From Turnera subulata (Eukaryota > Streptophyta > Magnoliopsida > Malpighiales > Passifloraceae), in NCBI GenBank assembly GCA_028386065.3, contig JAKUCV010004428.1, forward strand, positions 59,991 through 123,990: DNA of 64,000 nucleotides, written 5' to 3'. Shown here in pieces: positions 9,975 to 22,000 of the stretch. The notes below the pieces were generated by a model that saw only the letters and a program-made list of their open reading frames with translations, had not been told where the DNA came from and made no database searches. Position numbers and translations under genes: made by a program. The stretch's first letter is position 1. Each line of letters starts with the position of its first letter.

Positions 9975-10207
9975 TATTATAAAACATGTATTATATATGT
10001 ATATATGTCATTGTATACATACCAAATACATACCATATACATACCAAACTTTATTATATATATGTAATCAGAATTGAAAATCGAATGAATAAAAAAACCG
10101 GGTTGAAACCCGACCTCACCGGAAGCTCACCGGCTCCTCGCCGGAGCTTGGCCGGAATTTTTCCTCCTCCTCTCAAACTTCTCCTTAACACCTATTTATT
10201 TATAACA
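9975..10207 (+). repeat. 3' LTR of the Copia element (233 bp)
   Basis: Starts TATTATAAAACATG (second base changed from the 5' copy) and ends TTATTTATAACA, followed by GATTT. By eye it is about 97% identical to the 5' LTR; the largest difference is a 3-bp insertion in a CTC run. Confidence 0.96.
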
Positions 10208-10212
10208 GATTT

Positions 10213-10928
10213 TTTGTTTTACAGTATAATATGATGCCACAACAACCCATCTGCGTAACTTGCTCAAAATGATAAATTATTCCTAAATCTAAGATAAGGT
10301 TCACAACTAAAATTACTTAGGGAGGGATAAAAATTATAGTTGGAATTAGCCTGTAGTTATAATAATGATGTTAATTAATGTTAATGAGAGCAATGGTGTG
10401 GCAGCCTAATCCACAATCATTGGGGTCCGGTCATAAAAATTCATTGGAATGGTTGTGATGTCGATCTAGAGTATGTTACTCATAAAAAAATAATGGATCT
10501 ACAGAAGATTTTAAATGTCTGTAGCCTCTAAATGTAACCTCAAATTATTAACAGTTTTAACCTTTGATTCAATTTTAAACTGCATGAAGAAAAGTAAAGA
10601 GGTATTTTTCATTTTATAATCTGTGTGTGTGTGGGGGGGGGGAGGTGGGATACAGAAAAAAGGAATAGAGATTCCACTCATAATTGGTGATAACTTGTAT
10701 TTTTCAACGGTTAATCGCACACAAAACCTATTGAAACAAACCATGTGAACGTAAATCTGTGTATAATCTTGAATTCACACTCTTAGCAACAAATCAAAAA
10801 GCAGCAGAAAGCTTAAGATCGACTAACAGCAAACACAATAGTGAGGAAGGAATTGTGGGAAAATAAAACTATCAAGAGTCTTTGATGTGAGGAACTCAAA
10901 AAAAAAAAAGTCATTGGAATGGTATATA
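10213..10928. other. 3' flank of the SPH gene, no gene seen
   Basis: AT-rich sequence with a short TGTG run and an 11-base G run at about 10632-10642. It includes the presumed 3' untranslated region of the minus-strand SPH gene. I see no other gene or recognisable element. Confidence 0.6.
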
Positions 10929-11363
10929 TCATTTCCATGGATAACATAACTGTCGCTTCAAAGGAGCAGAAGAAGTGACCAAGCAAGGCCCAGTTGGAGT
11001 GATATTCCAAGTACAATCACCGCAGTTTTGGTCTCTCTTTGCTTCGTAGATATCAAACCAATGGGATTGGCCACCTCCTCCCCATGCAAAGCTGCAAAAG
11101 AACAGCGTAGTTCCAAGCATATTGGGGCAGAAATGGAAGGAGAAGGAAGCCCTGTAACCCAACACATGACTACCCAGGTCACTGTCCTTGGATTTGCAAC
11201 GAAATGAGAGATTCACCCCTGGGCGACCCACATTATTAATAATGTGAATGCGTGCTTTGCTCTTCAGGAAGCATGCACCTGCACCCATCTCCATGAAGCA
11301 CATTGACAATAGTAATACTCCTACTACTATAAACATGGATTTCTTTGAAGACATGGTAGTCAT
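10929..11363 (-). CDS. S-protein homologue (plant self-incompatibility S1 family), secreted
   Basis: A single-exon gene for 144 residues. Residues about 10-30 form a hydrophobic signal peptide (MFIVVGVLLLSMCFMEMGAG). The mature part has the S1-family layout: HIINNVG, NLSFRCKSKDSDLGSHVL (51-68), a central Phe/Cys-rich strand (FSFHFCP, 74-80; LFFCSFAW, 87-94), and the C-terminal CGDCTW (114-119) and GPC (125-127). Several cysteines suit disulfides in the apoplast. In Papaver the founding S-protein is the pistil ligand that triggers rejection of self pollen; most homologues in other plants have unknown roles, so incompatibility should not be assumed. M1 is the longest start; M4 is an alternative. 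Its neighbours are transposable elements, so the context adds nothing. No disabling change is seen. Confidence 0.92.
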   Translation of the reverse strand: MTTMSSKKSMFIVVGVLLLSMCFMEMGAGACFLKSKARIHIINNVGRPGVNLSFRCKSKDSDLGSHVLGYRASFSFHFCPNMLGTTLFFCSFAWGGGGQSHWFDIYEAKRDQNCGDCTWNITPTGPCLVTSSAPLKRQLCYPWK

Positions 11364-11482
11364 GGTGGCAATTGAAAGACAACAAATTAATAATTAAGAG
11401 ACTTTATCTCTGGTTGTTTGTATGGCTGATAGATCACAAATTAAGTTGAATGGAAATGATACACAGAGCCAATGCCATCCAG

Positions 11483-11490
11483 TTTTTATA
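11483..11490 (-). promoter_or_regulatory. Candidate TATA box of the SPH gene
   Basis: TATAAAAA on the minus strand, about 120 bp upstream of the SPH start codon and in the right orientation. This is placement evidence only. Confidence 0.4.
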
Positions 11491-12136
11491 ACAAGTAGAA
11501 TAAATACATTAACCGTACCTCACTTTTGGAATTCCTTCCACACGGAATGTACGTTGAGTTGGAGCCTTTATTTTCAATCTATACTTTGTATAGAGTCCAA
11601 ATAAAAGCATCAAATTGATTGGAAAAGATAGACATGAACTTGGAAGTGCTGTGGTATTTAAGATCATATTGTAATACTGACAAATGGTAACTTTCCATGG
11701 TAATATTGTCCGCGTTTACGCGTTCCTAAAACGTTTCTTATGATTTTTCATTATCACCGGCCGTTATTATTTCCTCAAGTACAAATTTTTTTCTTAATTA
11801 ATTACTTAGAGTACAAGGCCTTTTGAATCTTGGTATTCGTGGAGTACTCCACTCTTTCACACGAAATTATATACCCATCTATATTATTTTCTCACTTTTA
11901 AAACTTTAAACACACAGAATTTATTAATCATTTCCAGAGAGGGGAATTTTCTCCCGAACCGGGCAATCATTGGAGGTTCTCCAAGCAAAAATCAGCAAAT
12001 TATACTAGCATACATCATATAATGCTGCCAATCCAAGTGGGAGAGAAAGCCCGCAATGCCATCATTCATTTCTATGAGGCTTAATTCTCAAAATCAAAAA
12101 AGAAAAAACTAGCTATATGTGGCTTATAAAAAAAAA
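11491..12136. other. Upstream flank of SPH, no gene seen
   Basis: AT-rich sequence without a recognisable gene or repeat. Open stretches are short and without similarity to any family I know. Confidence 0.55.
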
Positions 12137-14550
12137 ATATTTAAATAGTCCTTGACTGATTTGATAATTTTCATTGGATTAATGACATGTTTGATCCCTG
12201 TGTTGCCCCTGGATTCGAAGATTCAGCCCTGTGTTGCGTTTTCGTTACTTTTGATCCTTGCGTGTGTCTATTTCGATACTTTTGGTCTGAGTTGCCGGAT
12301 TCCAGCAGCTGGAGCTGACGTGGCACGCTTTTCGGTACAACATCAGCATATGTAGGACCCGCGTGTTAGGTCAACCCAAAAAAATCGGAACGGCTCGACC
12401 CGACTGGTTCCCCCACCTAAAAGACCCGTCCAACCAAAACGAAGTGCATAATAATATAAATAAAAAAAGAAATAAAAATTCATTAAAATAATTAAAATAG
12501 ATTTTTAAAAAAAAAACAAAACAGAAATTTATTAAAATAAAAATAATCATTTTTTATTCTTTTCCCCTTTTTCTTTTTCCCATTTTTTATAATCTTTTCT
12601 TTTTTTTCCAAAATTTTATTTTTTTCCAAATCTATTTTTTTATAATCTTTTCCCCAATTTCTTTTTTCCCCTTTTCCTCCTCTTGCGATCTCGCCACTGT
12701 CTGGAAGGGCAATGCCCATGTACGATTGAACCTGAGAATAAATTAAAATCCACGAACTCAAGCTCCTGCTCGCTGTTGTGGTTTGTGTTTGTGTTGTTGC
12801 TTTGAACTATTTTGCAGGTGTCGGTTCATGGTGGTCGGCGTCGGGCGGTGAGGCGACGAGGCAGGGGAGACACGGGCTTCGTGCTCGCATCCTCGCATGG
12901 TGGTTATTGCGCCTGAAGTGGGAGTTGAGGGCGCGCTAGTCGTTGCCATCACCGGCTCTGTTCAACGAGGGCGGCCAATTGAGGATGCGATGGTCAGCGT
13001 CGAAGGCAACATGTGTTGCTGCGTGTGACTTTGACGACATCCCGATCCGCCTGCTCCAGATCTGTTCCGGTGGCGGTGGAGATCGTGGTTGATTGGGCCA
13101 GCGCTTGGGTGCAGGCTGCGTCTTCATCGGCAGTGGCGGCAGCTCCCTTTGAGTCGAGGCGACGATGAACCGAGCAAGACGATGATGAAGACTCGAGGCG
13201 ACTCGCCCCAATCTCCTCGCTCAAAGACCCACGACGACGATGGCGACTCCAAATCGCTTCCTCGTCCACACACGGTAGCAGGCCTCCGCCTCCTCATTGC
13301 AGCTATGGCAGCGATTAGGAGATGAACGCTGGCGGCGATTCGAAGGAGGAAGACGAATCAGGAGGCGATGTTCGTGGTGAGATTATTTTGTTTGAACATG
13401 TTGACGGCAGTATGGTAGTGATGGCAAACATGGTAGTGACTAGGTTTCTGGTGGCTGGGTTTCTGTTGGAAAGGCTCCAGCGAAGAAGGAGGTGGTGGTG
13501 GTGGTGGTCCCGTTTCGGTGGTGGGTGTTTGAAGAGGGAGCTGGTGGTGGTTGTATATAGGGGTAGTTGGGTGGCCTGTGGTTGTCTCGATTTTTTAATT
13601 TTTTTTCTAAGAAAAATGTTCATACGTGAATATTAAAACAAGATTATTTATTTTTTTATTAATTTTATTCTTTTAAATAAAAAATGCTCATTAGACAAGA
13701 TTAAGAAAAGATTATATATTTTTTTATTGTTTTTATTAAGAAAAATGTTCATAAAAAAATTAATAATAGATTAAGGATGAAAGGAAGAAAGGAAAAGCAG
13801 AAAAGAATAAAAAAATTATTTTTTCTATTTTGTTTTTAAAATAAATTTCTATTTTAATTATTTTAATAGATTTCTAATTTTTTTTTTCTTTTAGTTATTT
13901 ATTTTATTGTGCACTTCGGTTTGGTTAGACGGGTCTTTTAGGTGGGGGAACCAATCGGGTCGAGCAGTTCTTATTTTTTTGGTTGACCTGACATGTGAGT
14001 CCCACATGTGCTGATGTGGCGTCGGAAAGCGTGCCACGTCAGCACCAACTGCTGGAATCCGACGACTCAGACCAAAAGTAACGAAAATGGACACACACGG
14101 GGATCAAAAGAAACGAAACCGCAACACAGGGCTGAATCTTCGAATCCAGAGGCAACACAGGATCAATCATTGCATTAATCCAATTTTCATTCTTTTACAC
14201 TAATTTGAATACATTTGACCCTACACTGAGTAATTTTGATAAATTTAGTTTCTAATTTCTCCCAATCTCTTCCGGAAATTGTTGATGTACCACAATTATT
14301 TAGTCCTCAGCTTATTATGGTTATTAAGATAAACAAAATAGGTCGGATAATTAAGGCCCATCTTCGCATAATAATCCCCATAATTTACCAGAACATTTGC
14401 TACGTTAGTGATTGCGAGAAATTGAGTAGTGGGACCAAATTTATGAAAATTGTTGATGTGAAAGGTCACGTACATTCAAATTAGAGTATGGGGACAAAAT
14501 TATCAAATGAGCAAAATACAGGGATGATTTTAAGTATTTGCTAAAACACG
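12137..14550. mobile_element. Small MITE-like element split by a Mutator-type insertion
   Basis: The left flank of the larger element (about 12137-12175 plus sequence continuing after 14191) is the inverted repeat of 14475-14550: GATTTGATAATTTT and CTAATTTGAAT appear on one side and their reverse complements (near 14497 and 14475) on the other. With the insertion at 12176-14181 removed, a roughly 400-bp element with imperfect inverted repeats of about 65 bp remains. The outer ends are approximate, and I found no clear duplication. Confidence 0.6.
12176..14181. mobile_element. Non-autonomous Mutator-like element with long inverted repeats
   Basis: The ends GGATTAATG and CATTAATCC are flanked by a perfect 10-bp duplication AATTTTCATT (12166-12175 and 14182-14191), the size expected of Mutator-like elements. 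The inverted repeats run about 270 bp (12176-12450 and 13905-14181) and include the hairpin-forming pair GCTGACGTGGC/GCCACGTCAGC. The interior (12760-13630) is much richer in G and C than the ends and has open frames on both strands, but none resembles a transposase or a protein I know. It may be a Pack-MULE carrying host fragments. Confidence 0.88.
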
Positions 14551-15540
14551 TAGGTGGCAATAGGATTGGGATAAGGTTTTCAGGGTCCCAAACTTTACCA
14601 TTTTGATCAATCTTATACTCCTATTTTTTGTTGGTCAATCGTACCTCAACTTTCCCTGGGCAGGCCAATCATGATCTCCGAGTCAGGTACCTACTGACGT
14701 AGCAAGTTACCCGGAATTGGGCTTCTTGGGATTCACCAAGACGACGTTGTCTCGTGCCAAAATGATATCATTTGAGTGATACGTAAGATCCACATATCAC
14801 TTTGGGTCTTTCATGCTTTCCACCCGAATTTTGGCCCAACCATTACCAAAAAAACTCAATACTAACCCATAAACCCGATCCGGACCAGAATTGATTTTTT
14901 TAATTAAAAAAATAAAAATTTTATGTGTATTTATTTTTTATAATCTACAATCTATGGGATTAAAATCAAAAGGTAATTGTAAGAATAAATTTGATGGACC
15001 AATAAAAATAAGTTTTTTTATTGTTTATGGGCAAAAAAAAAGTTAAAAGTTTTTCTTTTGGAAAATTTCTATACAAAATCTTATTTTTTCTCCTCAATCA
15101 TCTCCTAAAATCTTTTCTCAATCTTTTCTATTAACCATTTTTTTAAAAAAAGAATAAAACATTAAGTAACAAATGTAGATAATCAAGCCACTACCAATGT
15201 CACTAATAGCACCACCACCACCACCCTCTCCAAACGCCCACTACTCAAAAAAACACTACCATAGACCACCGCCACCCAACAACACCACCACCACACCACC
15301 ACTTTTTCAAACACCGACCACAGAAACACCCATAAAAAGACCCCAAATAGATATCTAACTAGCAGTTCACTTCCACTACATGTGCTTTTCCAACCCAAAC
15401 TCGGCCATGAATCAGCTACCATAATGAATGTCACCATCACCACTTACGTCGCCACCAACACCCACCTTCTACTTCCCAGGATCAAAACAAAAACACATTT
15501 CTTAATTTGGGATAGAATAAAGACTTGTTTCTCTGTTGGA

Positions 15541-16297
15541 CGCTAAAGTTGGAAGTCATCCATGTGTTGGATTTTGCCTTCTTTTTATTCCTCTGCTCCA
15601 TCTAATTGGCCTACTTTGGTCCCTCTAGCTAGAATCCGATGGAAATGCTGATGTGGCAAATTTTCTGGCGCCACATCAGCATATGTAGAACCCACATGTT
15701 AGGTCGAACCAACAAATCAAATTGACTCAACCGATCGGTTTGCCCTCCCAAATCAAACTGGCTCAACCCGACCAGTTTGCCTACCCAAAAAAACCCATTT
15801 TTTATTCTTTTTTGCTTTTTCCCTAAAATTTAATTTCTTTAAAACCTTTTGTTGAGTGAAAAATTCTTTTAAAAACAAAATAATAACTTATACTAACTAA
15901 ATAATAACTTATAATGATTTATTTTTTTTAAAACCTTTCATTATATTAAAAATTATTTCAGAAATAAAATAATAACTTATACTAATTAAATAATAACTTA
16001 TAATATAAGTTATTAATTAATTAATTTAATTTATTATTTTTTAAAAAATTAATTCAATGAAAGATTTTAAAGAAATTAATTTTAGGAAAGAAAAAAGGGT
16101 GAAAATGGACATACCGGTTTTGCAAAATGGGGTTTTTGGGTGGATGAACCGGTTCGATTTGATGATTCGACCTGACATGTGGGTTCCAAATATGTTGACG
16201 TGGCACCGGAAAACTTGCCACGTCAGTATTTTCTATCCAAGATAGAGGGATGAAAAGAAGTCAAAATCCAAGATAGGGATGACTTCCAACTTTAGCG
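15541..16297. mobile_element. MITE-like element nested in the Mutator-like element
   Basis: A perfect 21-bp terminal inverted repeat, beginning CGCTAAAGTTGGAAGTC at 15541-15561 with its complement at 16277-16297. Inside are arms similar to those of 12176-14181 (GCTGATGTGGC and GCCACATCAGCATATGTAG). AT-rich centre, no coding. No matching flanking duplication was found, so the true end may lie a few bases outside. Confidence 0.75.
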
Positions 16298-16319
16298 TAA
16301 CCACTCGGCCATGCCGCCG
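16298..16319 (-). other. tRNA 5'-half-like sequence beside the MITE
   Basis: On the minus strand the bases read GGCGGCATGGCCGAGTGGTTA, resembling the first 20 or so bases of a tRNA with an A box (TGGCCGAGTGG). The remainder of a tRNA is not visible. It could be a plastid or SINE-derived scrap, or chance. Confidence 0.3.
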
Positions 16320-17565
16320 GGGGCGGTCTAAAATAATCGAAAATAGACCAAAAAGTGCGCCCTTTATGTTTTGCAACTCCTTTTTTTTAGACTTTCGATC
16401 TTGAATCTCCTCTTGACTTCCAACACAGGGATGAAATAAGTATTTAATCCGATCCGGGATTCAAACTAACTTTTGAATTGAGCCTTCCATTTTCTAAATC
16501 AGTGCATTTAATTGGAGTGTAAAACATTATCAATAAAATCCAAACACAAAACAATATAAAGAATTCGAGTAGAAATGGGACACTCCAAACCCAGTAAAGC
16601 ACGTATAAGTTCTATAAAATTGTTTAAAGTTTAAATTACTTCTATTGCTATAGAAGATGGAGTCCCCTGCCGAGAAGAAGATGGAGTCCACCTCCCGATC
16701 AAGATCAATTTTCTTTTCTTGATGTCGATCAGTTTTTTATTTTTTTTTTTACGTAATCTCATTTTATATAAAATAAAAGTGGAGTTTTCAAATTTATTGT
16801 GAATAGCCTGATTTTTTGGATTTAATTTAATTAAAATTTTGCAAGTAGTGGGTTTTTTAGAATAAATCATCGTGGGCAGGGCTATCGGGTTACTATTTCT
16901 CATTCTCCCACGGGCTTTTGAATGGTAGGGTCATGGAATCGAACGAAAAGCCAGCGGAGCCTTCAACGACATGTAGATCCTATGTGTCATTGAGACGACG
17001 TCGTTTTGGAACGAGACGACGTCGTTTTGGTGAAACCCAAGAAGCCCAAACCCGGGTAGTCTGACACATCAGCAGGTACCTGAGCCGGGGATCACTATTG
17101 ACCTGCCTCGAGAAAGTTGGATACGTACAATAGCAAAATGATTTGCACTCATATTTGTGTTGTTATATTTATGGATTTTTCTCTCCCTATTTTTACTAGG
17201 ATTCAAAAACTGTGATCTTTAGAGAAAAGACAAAATAAAATCATGGTTTAACTAATACAAGGTTCCTGGCTTGCTTGATTTGATCAAAATTTTCCAAATT
17301 TAGTCTCAGCATGTGTTGGCTATGGTTATTGTGTCTTGACAGTTTTGCGTATTTTACATTCATGACAAATAATTTGATTTTACAGTGAAATTACATAAAG
17401 CTTTTTTGGTTTTTTTTATTAAGCATGTTATTTGGATATTTTGTTGTATTTTGGCATCAATTGTTGATTTTTTTTTTAGAAGCATATGTTTTACCGCTTC
17501 ATTTAACTTTTAGTTCTATCATTTTAGGATACCGTTGTGATTCCTGCCACGGATAAAGAACCAGC

Positions 17566-18047
17566 TGTCACGACCCAGGAGTTCATGGTGCAGGGTGGGT
17601 TGGGTTTGTGCATTAGGCTTGTTAGTTAGGGAGAGTCCTATTATTATTAGGATTAGTTAACCTAATTATATTAGGGTTAGACTTGATGTTCTTCGTCCTA
17701 ACTAATCCAAGACCATAAGGGAAGGGTGAGTGGATAGCAAGCCAAGCTCCTAACTTATAGGAGATAGCGAGCTAGCTTTTAAGTGAGTGCCTTGGGTTTG
17801 TTATAAATAGACATGAAGAGGAGTCTCTGGATGTGTTTATTGTTATTAAGGTTTTCTAATAATAATATTATGAGTACTTTCCCAATTCTTATTCTCTTAG
17901 TTATGCTTTATTCATTGTTGTTTTCTATTATTTTATAATCCTTGCATGTTGTATTGTGTGTGTAGAAGACTTATCAAGGTAGTGTTGCACGCCTCGAGCC
18001 GCATGGGGGTGTATGATCCCACTGCGCCACACTCTTGCCCTGTGACA
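17566..18047 (+). repeat. 5' LTR of the LARD-like element
   Basis: Starts TGTCACGACCCAGGAG and ends CACTCTTGCCCTGTGACA. It shares long blocks with 25710-26196, such as GAGAGTCCTATTATTATTAG and GGGTGAGTGGATAGCAAGCC. A TATAAATAG box at about 17811 is a likely promoter. Confidence 0.9.
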
Positions 18048-18049
18048 AG

Positions 18050-18062
18050 TGGTAGTAGAGCC
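18050..18062 (+). promoter_or_regulatory. Primer-binding site (tRNA-Met type)
   Basis: TGGTAGTAGAGCC, two bases after the LTR; the usual plant initiator-Met site is TGGTATCAGAGCC, so two positions differ. Confidence 0.7.
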
Positions 18063-19007
18063 ATCTAGGAAGAAAACAATTCAAGGCCTAGAGCTTGTGT
18101 TGGGGGTTGCATCATCATCTAAGGGGGTTGTCCTTGGTGTCGACACAAGCTTTGGAGGGTGGACCTGTATTGGATTTTCTTTTCTTGTTGGTGGTTCTTC
18201 AAGTCTCAAGCTTTGGAGAAGACAACTTTCTTCTGTTGAGGAAAGGTCGAGTATTCAATAAGGTTGATTTCTTTCTTTTATTTGGCTTGTTGATTTTGTG
18301 AGGGGGAAAAACCTTGCTGGAAAGTCGAATTTCAAAGGGGTTTGTTTTCTTATTGTTTGGGCTTTGTTGACTTTGGTGGGAGGAAAAGTGTCTTTGCAGG
18401 TTCTTACTTTTCGCTTTGGAGGGAGTTGAATGTGTTTTGACATTCTTGGCTTGATTTTTCTAGTTTTTACTATTTACACACCATTCTTGAAGGATAATAT
18501 CAATACTGTTGTGATTTTTGACAAGTCGACTATTCTGCATGGTGCATAATTCGGACTTTTGTTTGTTGTGGGGCTGCTCGGTGCCCAATTGCGAGCTCTC
18601 TTGGTGTGGTAGTTTGGTGCGGGACTTGCGTTGGCTTGGAGCTGGTTGGGCAGGGTTTGGCTCGCAATTGGTTCGGCTGGAGGCGTATGGAATTGCTGGG
18701 ATCGAACTCGCTAGTGGCCTTGACAAGGCAGTGCGACAAATGTGAGCAGTGCGTAAACAATTATGATTGTGGGCAGTGGGTGCGACTTAGGCTGGAACTC
18801 GGTATAACCTTGCTGCAACTTTGGTGACTTTTCTTGGACAATTTCAGCATTCAAAACTCATCCTAAAACACATATTGCCGTGGATACATCAGGTTAGTAA
18901 TTGGTTTTAATTATTGTGATTTTGGGTCATGGAGGTGTGGACTTTTGGGTAATTGTTTTGCTTGCAGGTGTGGAATTGGAGACTCAATGGACTAAGACAA
19001 TGGGGAA

Positions 19008-22000
19008 TGTGAGGACCCGGGCCAAAAAAATATTGACCTCCTCACCTTATTCTTACACTTCTTCTTAACCAACAATTCAACAATCAAAGTAGTCGCCACC
19101 CTGATTTTATTTCTTGGAAAAATCAAGGAAAAAAAATCTTTAGCATCAATTCTTCCTTCATAGGTAACAACTTAAGGGACCGATCATAATGAACCAGAGA
19201 TTTTTGGATTCGTGGATTCGCCACAGGTGGGAAGGTGTTAGGCACCCACCAATGTTGGGGCGAAATCGTATGCAATAATTGAACCTTTTATGCATGCCTT
19301 GTGAGCGTGTGCATAGTGTGGAAACAAATTACATCGACGAAATCAATAACTGAAGTTGAAAAGAAAGGTGGGAGACAAAAGATTTGGCTTGCATCTCATT
19401 GGCAACTTGAGACTACCTACGTACCCGAGAGACCAGAGTCAAAGCCACATCGTTCTAACAGTTCATCAACACAAATCACATCATCATATCAGCAACAAAC
19501 ATCATAGCATCATCATATCATAGAATCAACAACAATCAATAAGATTCAAGATAAAAAAAAAAAGGGGCTTGTGCACTTACCTGGAATTCTAGATAGAATT
19601 TGTCAGTCAATTTCAATGGGCTTTTAAATAAAGAAACCGACCGATTCTGTCATGCACCCGCCTAAACGCGACCGGCCAGGTACCGTGTGCACCCACATCG
19701 TGCCACAAGGCACCCCAAGGCCTATAACTGTCTCTATAGAAGCTTGTTGCCTCTGCCTCGCGGGTTACCAACCAAAGACATGTGCAGCGTAAACGGAAGC
19801 AAAACTATCAAATGCAAAGGCAACTCAAATACCAAAATGTATCAAAACTCAATATCCACTAAATGTTATAGAATTTGCTACAAGGGGCACTAACTCTTAC
19901 TACACGAGGACATAACTTCTTTTAAATATAAATACAACAAATTAAATAAACCGACTCGGCTATACCCATCTACCCACACTGCCCGTGCTCTCATCCTCGC
20001 ACCTGAAAGACATGGGGAGGAAATGGGGGGTGAGTATAAAACTCAGCAAGTAAACAGGCAATGCAAGAAAGCAACTACAACTGCACACAGAGCTCGGCAT
20101 GAGCAACACACAGTCATGCAGCACACAATAATCACAACACCGGGCACTCACGCCACGGAACAATCCATTGTGTCCCCGACACGTACTGGTCTCACTCCCC
20201 CCCGACCAGCTAGGGTATGATGTGCCCCAAGGCAGCCTATGTAGTTTGGTAGCATATACAGGTGTTACTCCTTAGCCCACAGCCCCACGTACGAGGCATA
20301 ACCGAGAAGTCACGGGAAGTGCGCGTGACTTGCTACCACAACTCACACAGCTCCTGGCGGACATCGTGTCACACCTGTAATAGACCAAGCGGGCAATATC
20401 CTCCGCAAGGTTCAACAACCTGTACAAGGCACCCAGTGCCAATATCTCGTGGCACACAAGTTTACTACAAGTGCCCACCATCTCATGGTACGTGCAAGCC
20501 TCGCAAGCACTACCTCGTGCACCCAGTGCACCTCAACCAACTGGCCAGTGGTACCACAATCACAAGCACAATCACAACAAGGCAATCACATGCCAATCAT
20601 TAGCACAACAAGTGCAATGCAACCAAGCCAACAAAGGCAGCAAGTATGCCACAAGCATACAACACAATCAACATGCACCCACAACTCACAATGCACCGCA
20701 ATTATGCACAATTGACCAACAAAAGCCGATTAGCCATGATTAGGCCTCAATAGATAATTAAACAAAAATAGCCAGCACTGGTCAGCAAGTAAATCACACA
20801 CATAATGACACACAATCAGCATGCATAATGGCCTTCCGCCCAACAAAGGGTGCACTAGCAATCACTACCCGCATAAACCCATTTACTTACCAACACCTAG
20901 GCATCCCTAGGCCAATTCCTCTTCTTTGGAACCATTGGGTTTCTTGGATCATATTCCCTGTAAACACCTACAAATATGCATCTCAATTAATTCACAGCAA
21001 CCATAGCTTATGAAATACAAACAAACCCCACAACACTTAGCTTATCTCAAATCGGGCAGAAACTACCCTGCACCACCAGCAACTTCAACACGAAATCTAG
21101 AGCCCTTAACGGCTGAACCAGGTTCGGGCTTCAACATAAGAGTTGTAGCCCTATGTCTCAGCTTTCCAGAACACCAAAGAACAACCTAATCCGAGCTCTG
21201 TAGCCTCAGATATGCCTTTAATACCAACACTGGGTCAAGCAGCATGACTGCTACTGGACAGTCGCAGCACAGTCAATTTGGAGAGTCCGTAACTCTCTCG
21301 TTTCTACTCCAAAACCTACATAACCGGTTCCATATGAAAGCTACAGATGTTAGCTAATCATAGGCTTTGGTTTGACTCAATTCCAACCGGTAGTTTGGCC
21401 GGAATCCTCCTTTTAGTGGCCAGGGGTCTGTCTGGCCGAGAGCAGAACCCCTAGGCTCACTTTCCTCCTTTCCCCTCTTTTCTCTCCTTCTCTCCCTCTC
21501 TCTATCCTTAGCCACGAATTTGGTCTGATCAAAATGGGAGAGAGAAGCCTGGTTTCACCCCTTAAGTGATGGTAAGTAGGTGACTAAGCTCCTACTTGCC
21601 ACACTTGCCAACTTGGTGCCACTTGCACCAAGTTGCTCTCCACCTCATGCTTACTCTCCACCTCATGCTTACTCTCCTCCTCTCAACCTACTAGCTTGCA
21701 CCAAACACCTTCAGCAGCTTATTCCCAATCCACATGTCGAACCCTGATTGGTCGGTTTGGCAAATTACGCATTTACCCTTATCGTACCCAATTGTGCACC
21801 GACGGGCACACCAATGCCCGGTTGTGCACCATTTCGCACCAAATCGAGCTAACCAACAATCCCCTTGGCCAATTGTGCCTCTAATGCACTAATTATACCT
21901 AATTAATCATTACCAACATAACTCGACCTTTATCAACCGATTATATAGGTCAAGTACTCAGTAACCCTAAACAGGCCAACCGTGCCATCGGGTCACCGCG

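Larger units (their letters stand above)
3752..10207 (+). mobile_element. Complete-ended, coding-defective Copia LTR retrotransposon
   Basis: Two direct LTRs (3752-3981 and 9975-10207) end in TGTTATAAA/TTTATAACA and are flanked by a perfect 5-bp duplication GATTT (3747-3751 and 10208-10212). A primer-binding site follows the 5' LTR, and the polypurine tract CCAAGGGGGAG directly precedes the 3' LTR. Pol fragments occur in the Copia order (GAG-pre-integrase, integrase, RT) and match the minus-strand copy at 48235-52330, but every frame is full of stops, and much of gag, RT and RNase H is missing. The LTRs differ by about seven substitutions and one 3-bp indel, which I read as a fairly recent insertion of an already defective element. 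Confidence 0.95.
14575..17145. mobile_element. Mutator-like element related to the 41253-43260 copy
   Basis: Left arm: CAGGTACCTACTGACGT (about 14684) followed by ACGACGTTGTCTCG. Right arm: the inverse, with ACGACGTCGTTTTGG twice (about 16985-17032) and CAGGTACCTGAGCC (about 17074). The same words occupy the same positions in the element at 41253-43260, which has a clean 9-bp duplication. The outer limits here are approximate, and the right end has lost sequence. It is interrupted by the element at 15541-16297. A CCA-rich stretch (15190-15450) gives long but meaningless frames. Confidence 0.7.

Noticed and set aside
20020..20743. Several overlapping plus-strand frames rich in Thr/His/Gln
   Set aside because: They translate the CA-rich part of a Gypsy-type solo LTR; no domain, and frames overlap one another.
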